This document shows, piece after piece, positions 1-8,615 of a stretch of DNA of 64,000 bases. Numbering within the stretch: position 1 is the stretch's first letter; each line of letters begins with the position of its first letter. The stretch lies in the NCBI GenBank assembly GCA_963704405.1, contig OY969903.1, forward strand, positions 1,054,001 through 1,118,000. Reading direction: 5' to 3'. A program made the translations under genes and the position numbers. Source of the DNA: MFD01213-c1 sp963704405 (GTDB taxonomy: Bacteria > Planctomycetota > Phycisphaerae > Tepidisphaerales > Tepidisphaeraceae). Under the pieces are notes generated by a model. That model was not told the origin of the DNA. It searched no databases and worked only from the letters and a program-made list of their open reading frames with translations.

Positions 1-921
1 AAAACCAACATCTCCGGCATCTGCGTGCGCGTCGATCGTGAAGACGACAACGTGCTGAATCAGCCTAACGAGATGAATCTCTGGACGCTGGGCATGTTGG
101 CCGACGGCGCAACCGATAACCTCGATGAAATCTGGAACGCCTGGGCCAGAAACCGCTTCGGCCCCGCGGCTGCCGACGGCGTTGTCCGCGCGCTCAAGAC
201 CACGGGTGATGTCGTATCTGAAATGCTCAGCGTCGGCCCATTCAGCTTTGGGGACAATCGCAAATTCCCCCAGATTGGCGACGAAGACATCTTCGGCCAG
301 CTTCACCAGAACTGGTGGTGGGACGACAGCTACGCCGCCGTCCATATGAAAGGCGAGACCGGCGATCCGGCCTTCACCGCCGAGGTGGCTTCCGCCAAGG
401 AGCAGGCCAGGCAGCTTGCCGACCAATCTCTTCGCGATCTCGATCTCATCCGGGACCAGCTCGCTCCGCAGGATTATTCGATCCTGAAAACCCGCCTGCT
501 TTCCAACCGGGTGCAGCTCGGCTTCCGCGCGCCGATGGTCATGGCCGTGCTGCACTATCGACGCATGATGAACGCCCCCACCCCCGCCGATCGCCAGGCG
601 GCGGACATCGCATTGCAAAAAGATCTCACCGCTGTTCGCCAGGCCGGCAGCACCATCTACGCCGCGCCAAAACAAATCACGTGGCTGGGCCAAAATTGGT
701 CGGTCGACGCCCCCGACGATTATTCCCGCGACGCCATCAACGCCTGGGCGTATCAAATGGACCAGCTCCGCCAGGGCATCGACCCCCGTCCCATGACGCC
801 GCGCCAGCGCGCCTTCGCCAAATTGCGATTGGATGGCGCTGCGGCAGACGGCGTCCCTCCGAAATCCCTCGGCCCCACCAACGGCGGTGGCCCGCCCGTC
901 GGATACGAAGACCACAAGTGA
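1..921 (+). CDS. C-terminal part of a glycoside-hydrolase-like protein (5' truncated)
   Basis: The frame is open from the first base of the window, so the true start lies upstream; the GTG at 25 is only the first possible in-window start. About 306 residues are visible. The early segment with NQPNEMNLWTLGML followed by an IWNAWARNRFG stretch resembles the region after the catalytic domain in large polysaccharide-active enzymes (GH67/GH20-like), where a domain-spanning helix bundle follows. The rest is helical and charged, with no signal peptide or membrane segment in the visible part. It converges on the GH35 beta-galactosidase, which fits a carbohydrate-degradation neighbourhood. Family assignment is an inference from sparse motifs; the C-terminal half is not recognised. 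Confidence 0.45.
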   Translation, partial: KTNISGICVRVDREDDNVLNQPNEMNLWTLGMLADGATDNLDEIWNAWARNRFGPAAADGVVRALKTTGDVVSEMLSVGPFSFGDNRKFPQIGDEDIFGQLHQNWWWDDSYAAVHMKGETGDPAFTAEVASAKEQARQLADQSLRDLDLIRDQLAPQDYSILKTRLLSNRVQLGFRAPMVMAVLHYRRMMNAPTPADRQAADIALQKDLTAVRQAGSTIYAAPKQITWLGQNWSVDAPDDYSRDAINAWAYQMDQLRQGIDPRPMTPRQRAFAKLRLDGAAADGVPPKSLGPTNGGGPPVGYEDHK

Positions 922-981
922 ATAATCAGCAGCGGAATATTTCCGCTCAGTCACGTTGTGAAGGAGCTGCCCAAATCGCAA

Positions 982-2871
982 TCATTCCGGCGTAACGCTT
1001 TTATTTGCTTCCTCTCCCCCGGGGAACTTCACCGCCGGCTCGACAATCAACTGCGTCGCCCCCTTCACCGTTGCATTCTTCGGTGTCTGGTTGAGCTCCA
1101 GAATCACAATCTCATTCTCCCCCTTCTTCTCCCAAACGCTCGGCAGATAAAGCGAGCGGCAAGCCCCCACATCCCAATACCGCCCTAAATTGTGCCCATT
1201 CACCCACACCACGCCAAAACCCCAATTCCGCATGTCGATATACGTCTCGCCAAGCTCGCGGAGATTAAACGTCCCCCGGTGAAACGCAGGCCCGCCCCCC
1301 TTCGGCGCACTCGACGGCAGTTGCGCCGGACTCTCCAGCGGCAGAGAAAAAATCTCCCAACCCTGCACCTTCTGCCCGTTCAACGTCGGGTCTTCATTTA
1401 ATCCCTTGCGGCTGATGGACTGAATAATCCCCACGCTGTTCCGCCCGAGGTTGTAGACCAATATATCCAGCGTGCATGCCCCTGCATGATTCAACGCCAT
1501 CTTAAACGTCTGCGCCCCATACCCCGCAAACGCCCGACCAACCGGCTGCCCGTCAATCATCACAATCGAATAATCCAGCGCCTTCCCAAGATTCAGCTCC
1601 CCCTTGATCCCCTGGGGGAATTTTTTGCGATACAGAATAAACCCATATGACTGATCGATGTCTTCCATCGTCAGCACATCATCCGATGTCACCGACTTCG
1701 CCGGCAGCGCATCCAGCAGCGCGCACTGCCGCAAAAGGTTGACTGTTGGCAATTCAATAATCGCCGGATCAGCCGGAATCGGCGGCGGATCCACATGCAG
1801 CGCTTTCGTAAACAAATCCCGCAGCGCCCTGAACTTCGGCGTCACCCGTCCGAGTTCATCGACCGGCGCGTCGTAGTCGTATGTGGTTTGCACGGGCTGC
1901 CAGCCTTTGGCGCCGTTGGAGTATCCGAAGTTGGTCCCCCCGTCGAACATATAGTAGCACCATGAGAGGTGCCGCTTGAGCAGCCACTGCGTGTCCTGCA
2001 ACTGCACATCAACCCGCTTGCGCCGCTCGACTCCGCCGCCCAGCGGACCGCCCCATACGCTGAACCAGGACGTATAGACTTCAGAGCCGTAGACCGGCCA
2101 GTCGCCGTTGACTTTCTTCGCCAGTTCAAGTTTTCGGTCGTTTGGCAGACCGTTGGTGGCGCGGAGGATGCCGGGAATCCCTTTCTCAATGTTCCAGACG
2201 TTTCCACTGTGATCGCAGGTAAATAGCTGCCCATCAAATCCTGCCTGCCGAAACAAATCCACCAGCTCTGTCAGATACGGATCGATCCGTCCAAGTTCAT
2301 TTTCCACCTGCGTCATCAGGATCGGCCCGCCATGATTCACCTGCAGGTCCGCCAATTGTGCCCCAAGCTGTTTCAAAAACAGCCGGTTATATTCCATGAA
2401 CTTCGGATCTTTGGTGCGAACCTTGATGTCTTTGTGTTTCAGCAGCCAGGCCGGATATCCGCCGAATTCCGTTTCCGCACAGACATAAGGCCCTGGCCGC
2501 AGGGCCACCCAAAGCCCATTTTCCTGGCAAAGCTTTACGAATCGCCGGACATCATTGATCCCGTCAAAATTAAAATGTCCCTCTGTCGGCTCCATCTGAT
2601 TCCAGAACAGATAGACGCTGACCGTATTGAGCCCCATGGCGCGGGCCTTCTTGATCCGATCCTCCCAAAACTCCGGCAGAATCCGCGCCAGATGCATCTC
2701 TCCGGCAACAATCTCAATTGCCTGGTTATCAATCAAAAACTCTCCGCCTCGAAGCTCCATGCGATGCGGCTTGCCATCCGGAATGGGCGTCCCTGCTGCG
2801 CGAACCGCCGCAGGGCGCAAAGAAACCAGCGCGATCATGCAAATGAAAACCCGTTTTCGCCAATCCAGCAT
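982..2871 (-). CDS. Beta-galactosidase, glycoside hydrolase family 35
   Basis: 629 residues with an N-terminal signal peptide (hydrophobic 8-25, AxA-like cleavage near 25), so probably exported. It should remove terminal non-reducing beta-galactosyl residues from oligosaccharides or glycans. The TIM barrel carries the GH35 signature GGPILMTQVENELG near 181-194; Glu192 is the expected acid/base, and Glu264 in GSEVYTSWF is the expected nucleophile. A YYMFDGGTNFGYSNGA segment, also typical of GH35, follows. The usual VENEYG Tyr is Leu here. The C-terminal third has beta-sandwich-type jelly-roll sequence. The ATG at 2871 is preceded by a GGAG ribosome-binding site. Family assignment is firm; the substrate is unknown. 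Confidence 0.9.
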   Translation of the reverse strand: MLDWRKRVFICMIALVSLRPAAVRAAGTPIPDGKPHRMELRGGEFLIDNQAIEIVAGEMHLARILPEFWEDRIKKARAMGLNTVSVYLFWNQMEPTEGHFNFDGINDVRRFVKLCQENGLWVALRPGPYVCAETEFGGYPAWLLKHKDIKVRTKDPKFMEYNRLFLKQLGAQLADLQVNHGGPILMTQVENELGRIDPYLTELVDLFRQAGFDGQLFTCDHSGNVWNIEKGIPGILRATNGLPNDRKLELAKKVNGDWPVYGSEVYTSWFSVWGGPLGGGVERRKRVDVQLQDTQWLLKRHLSWCYYMFDGGTNFGYSNGAKGWQPVQTTYDYDAPVDELGRVTPKFRALRDLFTKALHVDPPPIPADPAIIELPTVNLLRQCALLDALPAKSVTSDDVLTMEDIDQSYGFILYRKKFPQGIKGELNLGKALDYSIVMIDGQPVGRAFAGYGAQTFKMALNHAGACTLDILVYNLGRNSVGIIQSISRKGLNEDPTLNGQKVQGWEIFSLPLESPAQLPSSAPKGGGPAFHRGTFNLRELGETYIDMRNWGFGVVWVNGHNLGRYWDVGACRSLYLPSVWEKKGENEIVILELNQTPKNATVKGATQLIVEPAVKFPGGEEANKSVTPE

Positions 2872-3004
2872 GTTTTTCTCCGCTTAAGCTAAACCGGAAT
2901 GATCGGGCAGATTTGCGCCTCCATTGGCGCTGATGTCAAATCACCCGGCGAAATGGGTGTTTTGGGTGTAACGCTCGATGGTGGCGGGGGAAATATGGAT
3001 GGGA

Positions 3005-3172
3005 AATTTTAACGCGGAGGCGCTGAGACGCAGAGAAAAGATGGTGAGTTTTCATTTTATCTCTCCTCGTCGGTGCGTTTGTGGGCGAGGAGCTTGCCAT
3101 TCCGCCACAAACGGGAGTTACACCCGGTGTTTTGTCCACTTATCTGCGTCCTCTGCGTCCATCGCCTAAGTA
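3005..3172. repeat. Imperfect inverted-repeat element (gcggaggcgctgagacgcag type)
   Basis: The left arm near 3012-3040 (gcggaggcgctgagacgcag) and the right arm near 3141-3172 (ctgcgtcctctgcgtccatc) are imperfect reverse complements around an unrelated core. Arms of this kind occur between genes in many bacterial genomes and give spurious small frames. No transposase is present. The 2872-3390 stretch around it otherwise shows no gene that I can support and is notably AT-rich at 3270-3360. Confidence 0.55.
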
Positions 3173-3547
3173 ATGATGAGGCGGAACAAACGCTGCACCT
3201 TCCCAGCCACATAGAAGTGAGGCGCGGTGGGCGCGCGGGCGTGCGCCACTGGCCGCGCTCCGTTTCATTATCTACCTATTAATTAATGGGTTATGAAATC
3301 TGCCGCCAAAAATATAGCAAGTATTTAATATTGTGCGCCCCAGATTTATCCCAGATTAACATCCGGCCGCTGCTGTTGCCCGCGCCGGACGGGTGACAGC
3401 CGGCGGCCCTCGGTGGGGGTGGTGTATCAAGCATGCTTTGAGGCAATTGCCGGTGCAGCAGGATGAGTCCCCGGCTGACGGGGGAGAAGCTTGACTGCGG
3501 ACCCTACTGGGCCGATGCGCATGAGCGAGCAAGGCGGGCGCGGGTGA

Positions 3548-3814
3548 AAAGGAGTTGCGTTTGCGGCGTCCCCTTCAGTTCGTCCTGCAACAGAACTGGA
3601 CCGGGGCAACTATAAAGTCGCTATGGGCATTGCCAAACAATCGTGGATGTTCAGTGCGAAGGATTGAGCAGCAAACGCCGAGCGAACGGCGTGGCATGCG
3701 GGCGAAACTTATGCGTCCCCTTTTAGTTCCCTCGAAGATCTCCGCAGACGACTGCGTAGGATCGAAAAGCTTCTCATTGACATGAGAGGTAATCGATTGG
3801 CGAAGGCGGCATAG
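3548..3814 (+). pseudogene. Broken reading frame or structured RNA ahead of a strong terminator
   Basis: In frame 2 this stretch reads as a coherent protein (for example ELDRGNYKVAMGIAKQSW, then later SSLEDLRRRLRRIEKLL and RGNRLAKAA), interrupted by one in-frame TGA at 3665-3667 and ended by TAG at 3812, just 15 bases before a rho-independent terminator. I do not recognise the product. The same DNA is dense in hairpins: near 3468-3486, 3497-3513, 3567-3607, 3675-3690 (CGCCG/CGGCG), 3741-3756 (CGCAG/CTGCG), 3772-3788 (TCTCAT/ATGAGA) and 3806-3818. It could therefore be a noncoding RNA starting as far up as about 3400. The two readings cannot be separated here; from 3360 to 3548 I see only hairpins and no supported gene. 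Confidence 0.3.
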
Positions 3815-3828
3815 CCGCATCTCGAAGA

Positions 3829-3858
3829 GACACCCCGCATTTCTGTGGGGTGTTTTTT
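3829..3858 (+). terminator. Rho-independent terminator
   Basis: ACACCCC at 3830-3836 pairs with GGGGTGT at 3847-3853, followed by six T residues on the + strand. It ends the transcript from the 3400-3814 region and separates it from the downstream FlgO-like gene. Confidence 0.8.
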
Positions 3859-3987
3859 CATCCGTCCGAGCGAGTTGTCATTTGGGCCGTCAAATTATTG
3901 CGGCTTTTAGATTGCGAAGTTAGCATACTGGGCGATATTGCTTTCGTACTATCCCCGCGGGGCGCGCTGGAGAGGCATTTCACAACT

Positions 3988-5205
3988 ATGCTCGCAAAAC
4001 GAATATTATTGTTGTCGGTGGTTGTGCTCATGACGATGTCTGCGGCTCATGCAGATCCGTTCGAACAAGAGTTGACTTCGCTGAAAGACAAATTGGCGAA
4101 GCAGTTGGTGGCGAAAGGACGGAAGAAAGTAGCTGCCTTGGATTTTACTGACTTGCAAGGAAGGCGAAATGAGCTCGGGCGTTATCTTGCCGAACAATTG
4201 ACCGTTGAACTGGTTAGTGCGGATGGTATTGCCGTCGTGGATCGAGCGAATCTCAAAAGCATTCTCGATGAGCACAAACTGACCGAAGAGGGTTTGGTTA
4301 ACCCAGAGAATGCTAAGAAGTTGGGTCAATTCTCCGGCGTCGATGCGATTATAATCGGCAATCTCACTGTTACCGACACCGATATTATCCTGCTGGTTAA
4401 GGCAATCTCGACGGAAACAGCCGAGGTCGTCGCCGCAAGTCGCGCCAAGTTCCCCAAGACCACGGAACTCCAACAACTCTTCACCAGCGGCATTGTACCA
4501 GTCGGTGAAGTGGTCGGAGCGTCCGGAACCGGTGGCTCTGCCGCAGCAAGCGTTGAGACAAGCGCTATTGCGACGAAGGAAATCGGGCGGCTTCGCATCA
4601 CCCTCAAAAATGTGAGTCTTCTTAAAGGCAAATCTGGCGACAATCGGCAGCCCGATGATTTAATCAGAGGGGTTGTATGTTCCTTCGAGTTTACGAATCT
4701 CGATCTTCAGAAGACGCTTAAAATAGCGCATAATGCAGAAGCGGTATTTAGTCCGAACCGCTATGTTCGCCGATCAAAACTATCAGATTCCGCCGGTCAT
4801 GAGTGGAAGTTATCCGAGACGACCGGCCTCCCACTGGTCGCGTGCGGCAGCGGAGGCGATCCAACGTCCATCGTACAACTTATCCTGTCAGACAAGCATA
4901 CAACTCCCGACCATCTTTTTGGTAGAGGACCTGAATATCCAATAGTGTGGGGAGGCGACTTCGTCTCCATTGAGCCTGGAAAAACCAGTCGGGTGTCGAT
5001 GACTTTTTATGACTTAAACGAGGACTGCCAACGAACGGACTATGGCGCTAAATCCATAGATTTCTTCCAGCTGGAGAGTGAATTGGTGATTGGCGTGACC
5101 GAACCCGGAAATAAAATCGCAACATACCGTTTGGAGGCACTTGTCTTCGACAAGATTATCGCTCCGAATTCTTCGGCGGCACAAACTCCCGAGGTTAAGC
5201 CATGA
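3988..5205 (+). CDS. Exported FlgO/CsgG-like domain protein with unknown C-terminal domain
   Basis: The ATG at 3988 gives a 405-residue protein with a clear signal peptide (MLAKR, hydrophobic core, AHA-D cleavage near residue 23); the frame extends upstream into the terminator, so a longer form is unlikely. Residues about 40-160 form a FlgO/LpoB/CsgG-like fold: KKVAALDF, then GRYLAEQLTVELV, VVDRANLKSILDEH, and a GVDAIIIGNLTVTDTDIIL strand. Such domains occur in outer-membrane and envelope-assembly lipoproteins; this copy has no lipobox. The C-terminal half (about 200-390) looks like a beta-sandwich and is not recognised. It starts a low-GC cluster with the two genes downstream (53 bp gap), which suggests a shared envelope role. 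Confidence 0.65.
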   Translation: MLAKRILLLSVVVLMTMSAAHADPFEQELTSLKDKLAKQLVAKGRKKVAALDFTDLQGRRNELGRYLAEQLTVELVSADGIAVVDRANLKSILDEHKLTEEGLVNPENAKKLGQFSGVDAIIIGNLTVTDTDIILLVKAISTETAEVVAASRAKFPKTTELQQLFTSGIVPVGEVVGASGTGGSAAASVETSAIATKEIGRLRITLKNVSLLKGKSGDNRQPDDLIRGVVCSFEFTNLDLQKTLKIAHNAEAVFSPNRYVRRSKLSDSAGHEWKLSETTGLPLVACGSGGDPTSIVQLILSDKHTTPDHLFGRGPEYPIVWGGDFVSIEPGKTSRVSMTFYDLNEDCQRTDYGAKSIDFFQLESELVIGVTEPGNKIATYRLEALVFDKIIAPNSSAAQTPEVKP

Positions 5206-5258
5206 CGCTCAGTAGCCATTCCGTTAAGCAAGAATCGCATTACGCTTAGGTGGATAGA

Positions 5259-6279
5259 ATGAGCGACCGTTGGAAAACCCTCAAAGAATTCTTCAGCGAC
5301 TTCGTTGAAATCGCCAAGAATTCCGCACTGGTGACCCAAAATATTGTACTCAAATATGTAGGATTGTTAAGAAAATGTTTCGGCGGTACGGTTATCTTGA
5401 TCATTATTCTTGCCGCTGCATTGTACCTCGGCGCGGCAAATTCATTTTTGTTGCCGCTCTTAGTTCTCTGCGCTATCGGGTCATTTGTCGTGCTCGTTAT
5501 TCTGCTCTCGCCATTCATTTGGGCTGGGCAGCTGATTTACGACCGCTTTCCCTCAATTCAAAGGACAACCAAAACGATTGCCGCGGTTACATTTTGGGCG
5601 ATGCTTCTGCCGCTAACGTGCCTTCAGCAAGACGTGCAAAGTCATCCCGAAACATTCCTTTTACTGATTGCGATTGTGTCGGCATTGTCACTCGGATCTT
5701 TCGCAGGAATCGTATGGTGGCCGAAGTGGTTCGGCAAAGGATTGTTATCCGTCCAACTAATTATCGTTCTGCTTTTGACGATCCTCACAATTAAGTTTCC
5801 AAATACCGCAAACGCTCTGCGTTGGGGCAGTTCATGGGCAGATATCCGAATGGGGCGAACACTTGCGCAACCGATTGATGAAAAGGTTTTCGATGATCCC
5901 GATCATCTCGTGTTTGTCACAGCGGCAGGAGATCCTGCGCTTTTTGGTGTACGCAGTGGTGACGGATGGATACTTTCCGACCGACCTGGATTTCATCGCT
6001 CGGGACTCGAACTCAAACCGATTGTTGATCAGAGCGATCGAGATGCCATTTACACTTGGGTCGGCGAACAAAAACAAAAAAGACTTGCCCGCGTTGCCGA
6101 GATAGAGGCAGCAGCATCACGATGCGGAGTTGGCTCAACTGAAAAAGGAAACGAACGAACGAGAGGCAGCGCGTTTGGTAGAGGTGGCTCGGCAGCAGGA
6201 ACTACGACAGCAGGACGTCGAGCGAAAAAGGGTGGCCGAAGTTAAGTATCGAACCGCGCAGCGTGCGAGAAGACGTTAA
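5259..6279 (+). CDS. Polytopic membrane protein with coiled-coil tail, frameshifted
   Basis: The best start is the ATG at 5259, preceded by AGGTGG at 5249-5254. The N-terminal half has about five hydrophobic segments (starting near residues 42, 62, 105, 130 and 155), followed by a soluble part ending in an EQKQKRLARVAEIEAAA helix. Read straight on, the frame then gives a Gly/Arg/Thr-rich tail ending at 6245. One base over, from about 6118, the sequence continues as a perfect charged coiled coil (DAELAQLKKETNEREAA, then QQELRQQDVERKRVAE) to the TAA at 6277-6279. I infer a one-base indel near 6100-6120. The protein is unrecognised. It lies between two genes with FlgO-like features and may be their membrane anchor. 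Confidence 0.55.
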
Positions 6280-6742
6280 GAAGGATCCGCAGGCAGAAGT
6301 CGTCGCGGTTATGTTCGTACGAAATGGCGCTGGCGTCGATGACAAGCTCACCGCGGCGCTCGCTACGGCGATGAAACTCAATGGATTGAATGTGTCATCT
6401 GATGTATTGACAGATTTGTCCGCGGCTGATGGAACGTTCGATAGATTGTACCATGCGGATATGTCGGAGATGACGCGACTCGATCTTGGGCGCTTCGCAG
6501 ATCATCTTGCATTGGGTCGATCATCCGTGGAGTTTAAGGCGCCAGTCCTTGATGGATTGATTGTAGCGAAGGCCACTGCCGAAATACGCATCGTTTCAAC
6601 GAAAACCGGCGAGGTCTTGGATCGGATTTCAATCTCGACTGACGGCAAAGGGTTCAGCAACGAGAAAGCCGAGGAAGATGCCCGAGAACTGATGATCAAG
6701 AAGGTTAATGAGAATTCATTTGACTCACTAAAAAAACAATGA
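6263..6742 (+). CDS. FlgO-like small domain, possibly the C-terminus of the preceding gene
   Basis: About 159 residues from a GTG at 6263 that overlaps the end of the upstream coiled coil. The frame is also open upstream of the GTG, so this may be the C-terminal domain of one roughly 500-residue protein split by a second indel. The fold pattern (EVVAVMFVRNGAGVDD, then GLIVAKATAEIRIVSTKTGEV and a late GFSNEKAEEDARELMIKKV helix) matches the way FlgO/LPP20-type envelope domains end: a beta strand pair with a TGEV turn, then a final helix. No signal peptide or membrane segment is present in this piece. Function is unknown. Confidence 0.5.
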   Translation: MREDVKKDPQAEVVAVMFVRNGAGVDDKLTAALATAMKLNGLNVSSDVLTDLSAADGTFDRLYHADMSEMTRLDLGRFADHLALGRSSVEFKAPVLDGLIVAKATAEIRIVSTKTGEVLDRISISTDGKGFSNEKAEEDARELMIKKVNENSFDSLKKQ

Positions 6743-7131
6743 CGTGAGCGGCAACGATTTCTAATTTAGGTTAACCGACGCATGATCCCCACCCTACCTG
6801 TCTTTTTCATTTTTGACTATACCTTCTCAAGGTGGCGGTGAATCCCGGAGAAGAGGCTTAAGAAAGCAACTCGCCTGGCGGTTCCCCGCCACCTCTCATT
6901 TTAAGCGAGTCCGTTACCGATGAAATGCAACCACCTTCGTACCAGTCTTTTTGCCCATTGATCGCTCCCCAAACATCCGAAGGGGTCCATAAAGAAGCAT
7001 CCCTCGTTATCACCTTCATCCGTTACCGGACTCTTCCTATTTCTATCTGGCGCCGCACTCACGTTGACGCTGTTGTAGCCCCTGCGTACCATCCGTCACG
7101 CTGTTGGGAATGAAACTGACTGAGGAGACGA
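6743..7131 (+). other. Intergenic region with a long-range hairpin
   Basis: No gene is supported in this 389-base gap. AGGTGGCGG at 6830-6838 pairs perfectly with CCGCCACCT at 6886-6894, enclosing 47 bases; a competing short hairpin (TGGCGG/CCGCCA) sits at 6876-6891, followed by CTCATTTT. It resembles a termination structure for the upstream cluster or a small structured RNA. A GAGGAGA ribosome-binding site at the right end belongs to clpP. Confidence 0.4.
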
Positions 7132-7890
7132 ATGTTGAACTTTGAACCGAAGAACATGGATGTGCGCGGGGTCGCTCGAGCGGCGGAATATGTGGCTAGC
7201 AGCCGCGAAGAGCGCGGTGTGCCTTCGCATATCCCCGGCCGCGGGCCCGTTTCCATGCCCATGGCCATGCCCGGCCCCCCTGGCGCACAGGGCGGCATGA
7301 ATCGCTATCGCGAGATGACCCTGGAAGAAATGCTCCTGGAAAACCGGGTGCTCTTCCTCGGCGGGGAAATCAATCATGTCAGCGCCTCACGCATCATCAT
7401 GCAGATGCTCTACCTGCAAAGCGTGAAAAAAGACGCCGACATTAATTTGTATATCAACTCCCCCGGCGGTGTTGTCGACGACACCCTCGCGATCTACGAC
7501 ATCATGCGGTTCCTCACCTGCGATGTCGCGACCTACTGTATTGGCCGCGCTGAGAGCGGTGGGGCGGTGGTCTTTATGGCGGGTAAAAAAGGCAAGCGAT
7601 TCATCCTGCCTAATGCCAAGGTCATGATCCATCAGCCCTTCGGCGGTGTGTATGGCCAGGCGGCTGATATTGAAATTCAGGCCGAGGAAATTCTCAAAAC
7701 CAAGCAGACGCTGATTAACGTCATGGCCAAATGCACCGGCCAGACGGCCGAACGCGTTCAGGAAGACAGCGAACGGGATCGCTTCTTTGATGCCAAACAA
7801 GCTGTGGCTTATGGCATCTGCGACGAGGTTATCGAAGACGCCGCCAGTCCGGAAGCTGTCGCCGCGACCGACGGCAATAAACCTAAATAA
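7132..7890 (+). CDS. clpP: ATP-dependent Clp protease proteolytic subunit, copy 1
   Basis: 252 residues, longer than the usual 195-210 because of a Pro/Met/Gly-rich N-terminal extension of about 55 residues. It is a serine peptidase subunit of the ClpP tetradecamer, which degrades proteins unfolded by ClpX or ClpA-type ATPases in the cytoplasm. The catalytic triad is intact at the expected spacing: Ser142 in GRAESGGAV, His167 in VMIHQPFGG, and Asp216 in SERDRF. The nucleophile motif is AESGG instead of the common AASMG, so the oxyanion surroundings differ from copy 2. The ATG has GAGGAGA upstream. A second clpP follows at 8616 and clpX lies at the far right end of the window. Two non-identical ClpP subunits may form a mixed barrel. 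Confidence 0.93.
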   Translation: MLNFEPKNMDVRGVARAAEYVASSREERGVPSHIPGRGPVSMPMAMPGPPGAQGGMNRYREMTLEEMLLENRVLFLGGEINHVSASRIIMQMLYLQSVKKDADINLYINSPGGVVDDTLAIYDIMRFLTCDVATYCIGRAESGGAVVFMAGKKGKRFILPNAKVMIHQPFGGVYGQAADIEIQAEEILKTKQTLINVMAKCTGQTAERVQEDSERDRFFDAKQAVAYGICDEVIEDAASPEAVAATDGNKPK

Positions 7891-7905
7891 CCGAAGAGGT
7901 CCGTG

Positions 7906-8006
7906 GTCAGTTGTCCGTTGTCCGTCGCAGGGCGCGGCAAGAACCAACAGACGCCCAGATCATTTAAGCAACTGACAACTGACAACGGACCACTGACATC
8001 CTGAAG
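7906..8006. repeat. Intergenic repeat, copy A (left of the VOC gene)
   Basis: About 100 bases beginning gtcagttgtccgttg, containing tccgtcgcagggcgcggc, and ending catcctgaag. A very similar copy lies at 8486-8593. The ends of each copy are reverse complements of one another (cagttgtccgt against acggacaactg-type sequence), so each copy can fold. The last third is partly duplicated again up to 8060. Confidence 0.8.
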
Positions 8007-8067
8007 CAACGGACCACGGACAACTGACTACGGACATCCTGAAGCAACTGACAACTGACAAATAAAA

Positions 8068-8466
8068 ATGTTCCTAGCCTTAGACCATCCCGCCATCAGT
8101 TGTGCCGACGTCGAAACCGTCGCCGCGTGGTATTGCCGTCACCTGGGCATGAGAATCCTTGCGTCCAACAATCAGACACCCGTCAGCATGGTCCTGGGCT
8201 TTGGCAACTCCTGCACGGACAGCGGCGGTCTGCTCGAACTCATGCCGATCAAAAACCCCGGCGGCCCCAAACCGGCCGACGTCCCAAGATTCGCCCAGGG
8301 CCTCCGGCATTTCGCAATCCGCGTCGCAGATTTTGATAGAGCCTATTCACAATTAAAAGAAGCCGGCGTCCAATTCCTCTTCGATCCTGTACAAGCCGTA
8401 GGCGGCGGAAAAATCGTAAGCTTCCGTGACCCGGAAGGAAATGAAGTGCAGATTGTTCAAAGGTAA
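8068..8466 (+). CDS. VOC-family (glyoxalase/bleomycin-resistance-type) metalloprotein
   Basis: 132 residues, a normal single-chain length for the vicinal oxygen chelate superfamily, with two beta-alpha-beta-beta-beta modules. The four expected metal ligands can be placed: His7 in LDHPAIS, Glu57 in LLELMP, His81 in LRHFAIRV and Glu126 in DPEGNEVQI. Members act as glyoxalases, dioxygenases, isomerases or antibiotic-binding proteins; the substrate here is unknown. The gene sits between two clpP genes and is flanked on both sides by copies of the same roughly 100-base repeat, so it may have been inserted into a clpP pair. No ribosome-binding site stands out in the repeat-derived upstream sequence. 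Confidence 0.85.
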   Translation: MFLALDHPAISCADVETVAAWYCRHLGMRILASNNQTPVSMVLGFGNSCTDSGGLLELMPIKNPGGPKPADVPRFAQGLRHFAIRVADFDRAYSQLKEAGVQFLFDPVQAVGGGKIVSFRDPEGNEVQIVQR

Positions 8467-8485
8467 AGATGTCAGGCAAAGAAAT

Positions 8486-8593
8486 GTCAGTTGTCCGTTG
8501 TCAGTTGTCCGTCGCAGGGCGCGGCGACAGCCAACAGTCGCACAGATCATCTAAGCAACTGACAACGGACAATGGACAACGGACATCCTGAAG
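8486..8593. repeat. Intergenic repeat, copy B (right of the VOC gene)
   Basis: Direct copy of the element at 7906-8006. It shares gtcagttgtccgttg, gtccgtcgcagggcgcggc, ccaacag, cagatcat and the terminal catcctgaag with small differences. It lies immediately before the second clpP. Confidence 0.8.
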
Positions 8594-8615
8594 TAGAAAA
8601 CGAACGAGTAAAAAA

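Noticed and set aside
3455..3492. A hammerhead-ribozyme-like GATGAGTCCCC ... GGGG segment
   Set aside because: The conserved CUGA core start and the final GAAA are not there, so a catalytic core cannot form.
3665..3690. Selenocysteine codon with a following SECIS-like hairpin
   Set aside because: A single TGA and a short stem are weak evidence; no Sec gene and no known selenoprotein match are visible.
3360..3858. tmRNA or RNase P RNA in the hairpin-rich region
   Set aside because: No tmRNA acceptor/T-arm pair and no RNase P GAGGAAAGUCC or ACAGAA core; the hairpins do not match either fold.
6831..6893. A tRNA in the 6831-6893 hairpin
   Set aside because: The outer stem fits an acceptor stem length, but no D-arm, anticodon arm or canonical GTTCGA T-loop is present.
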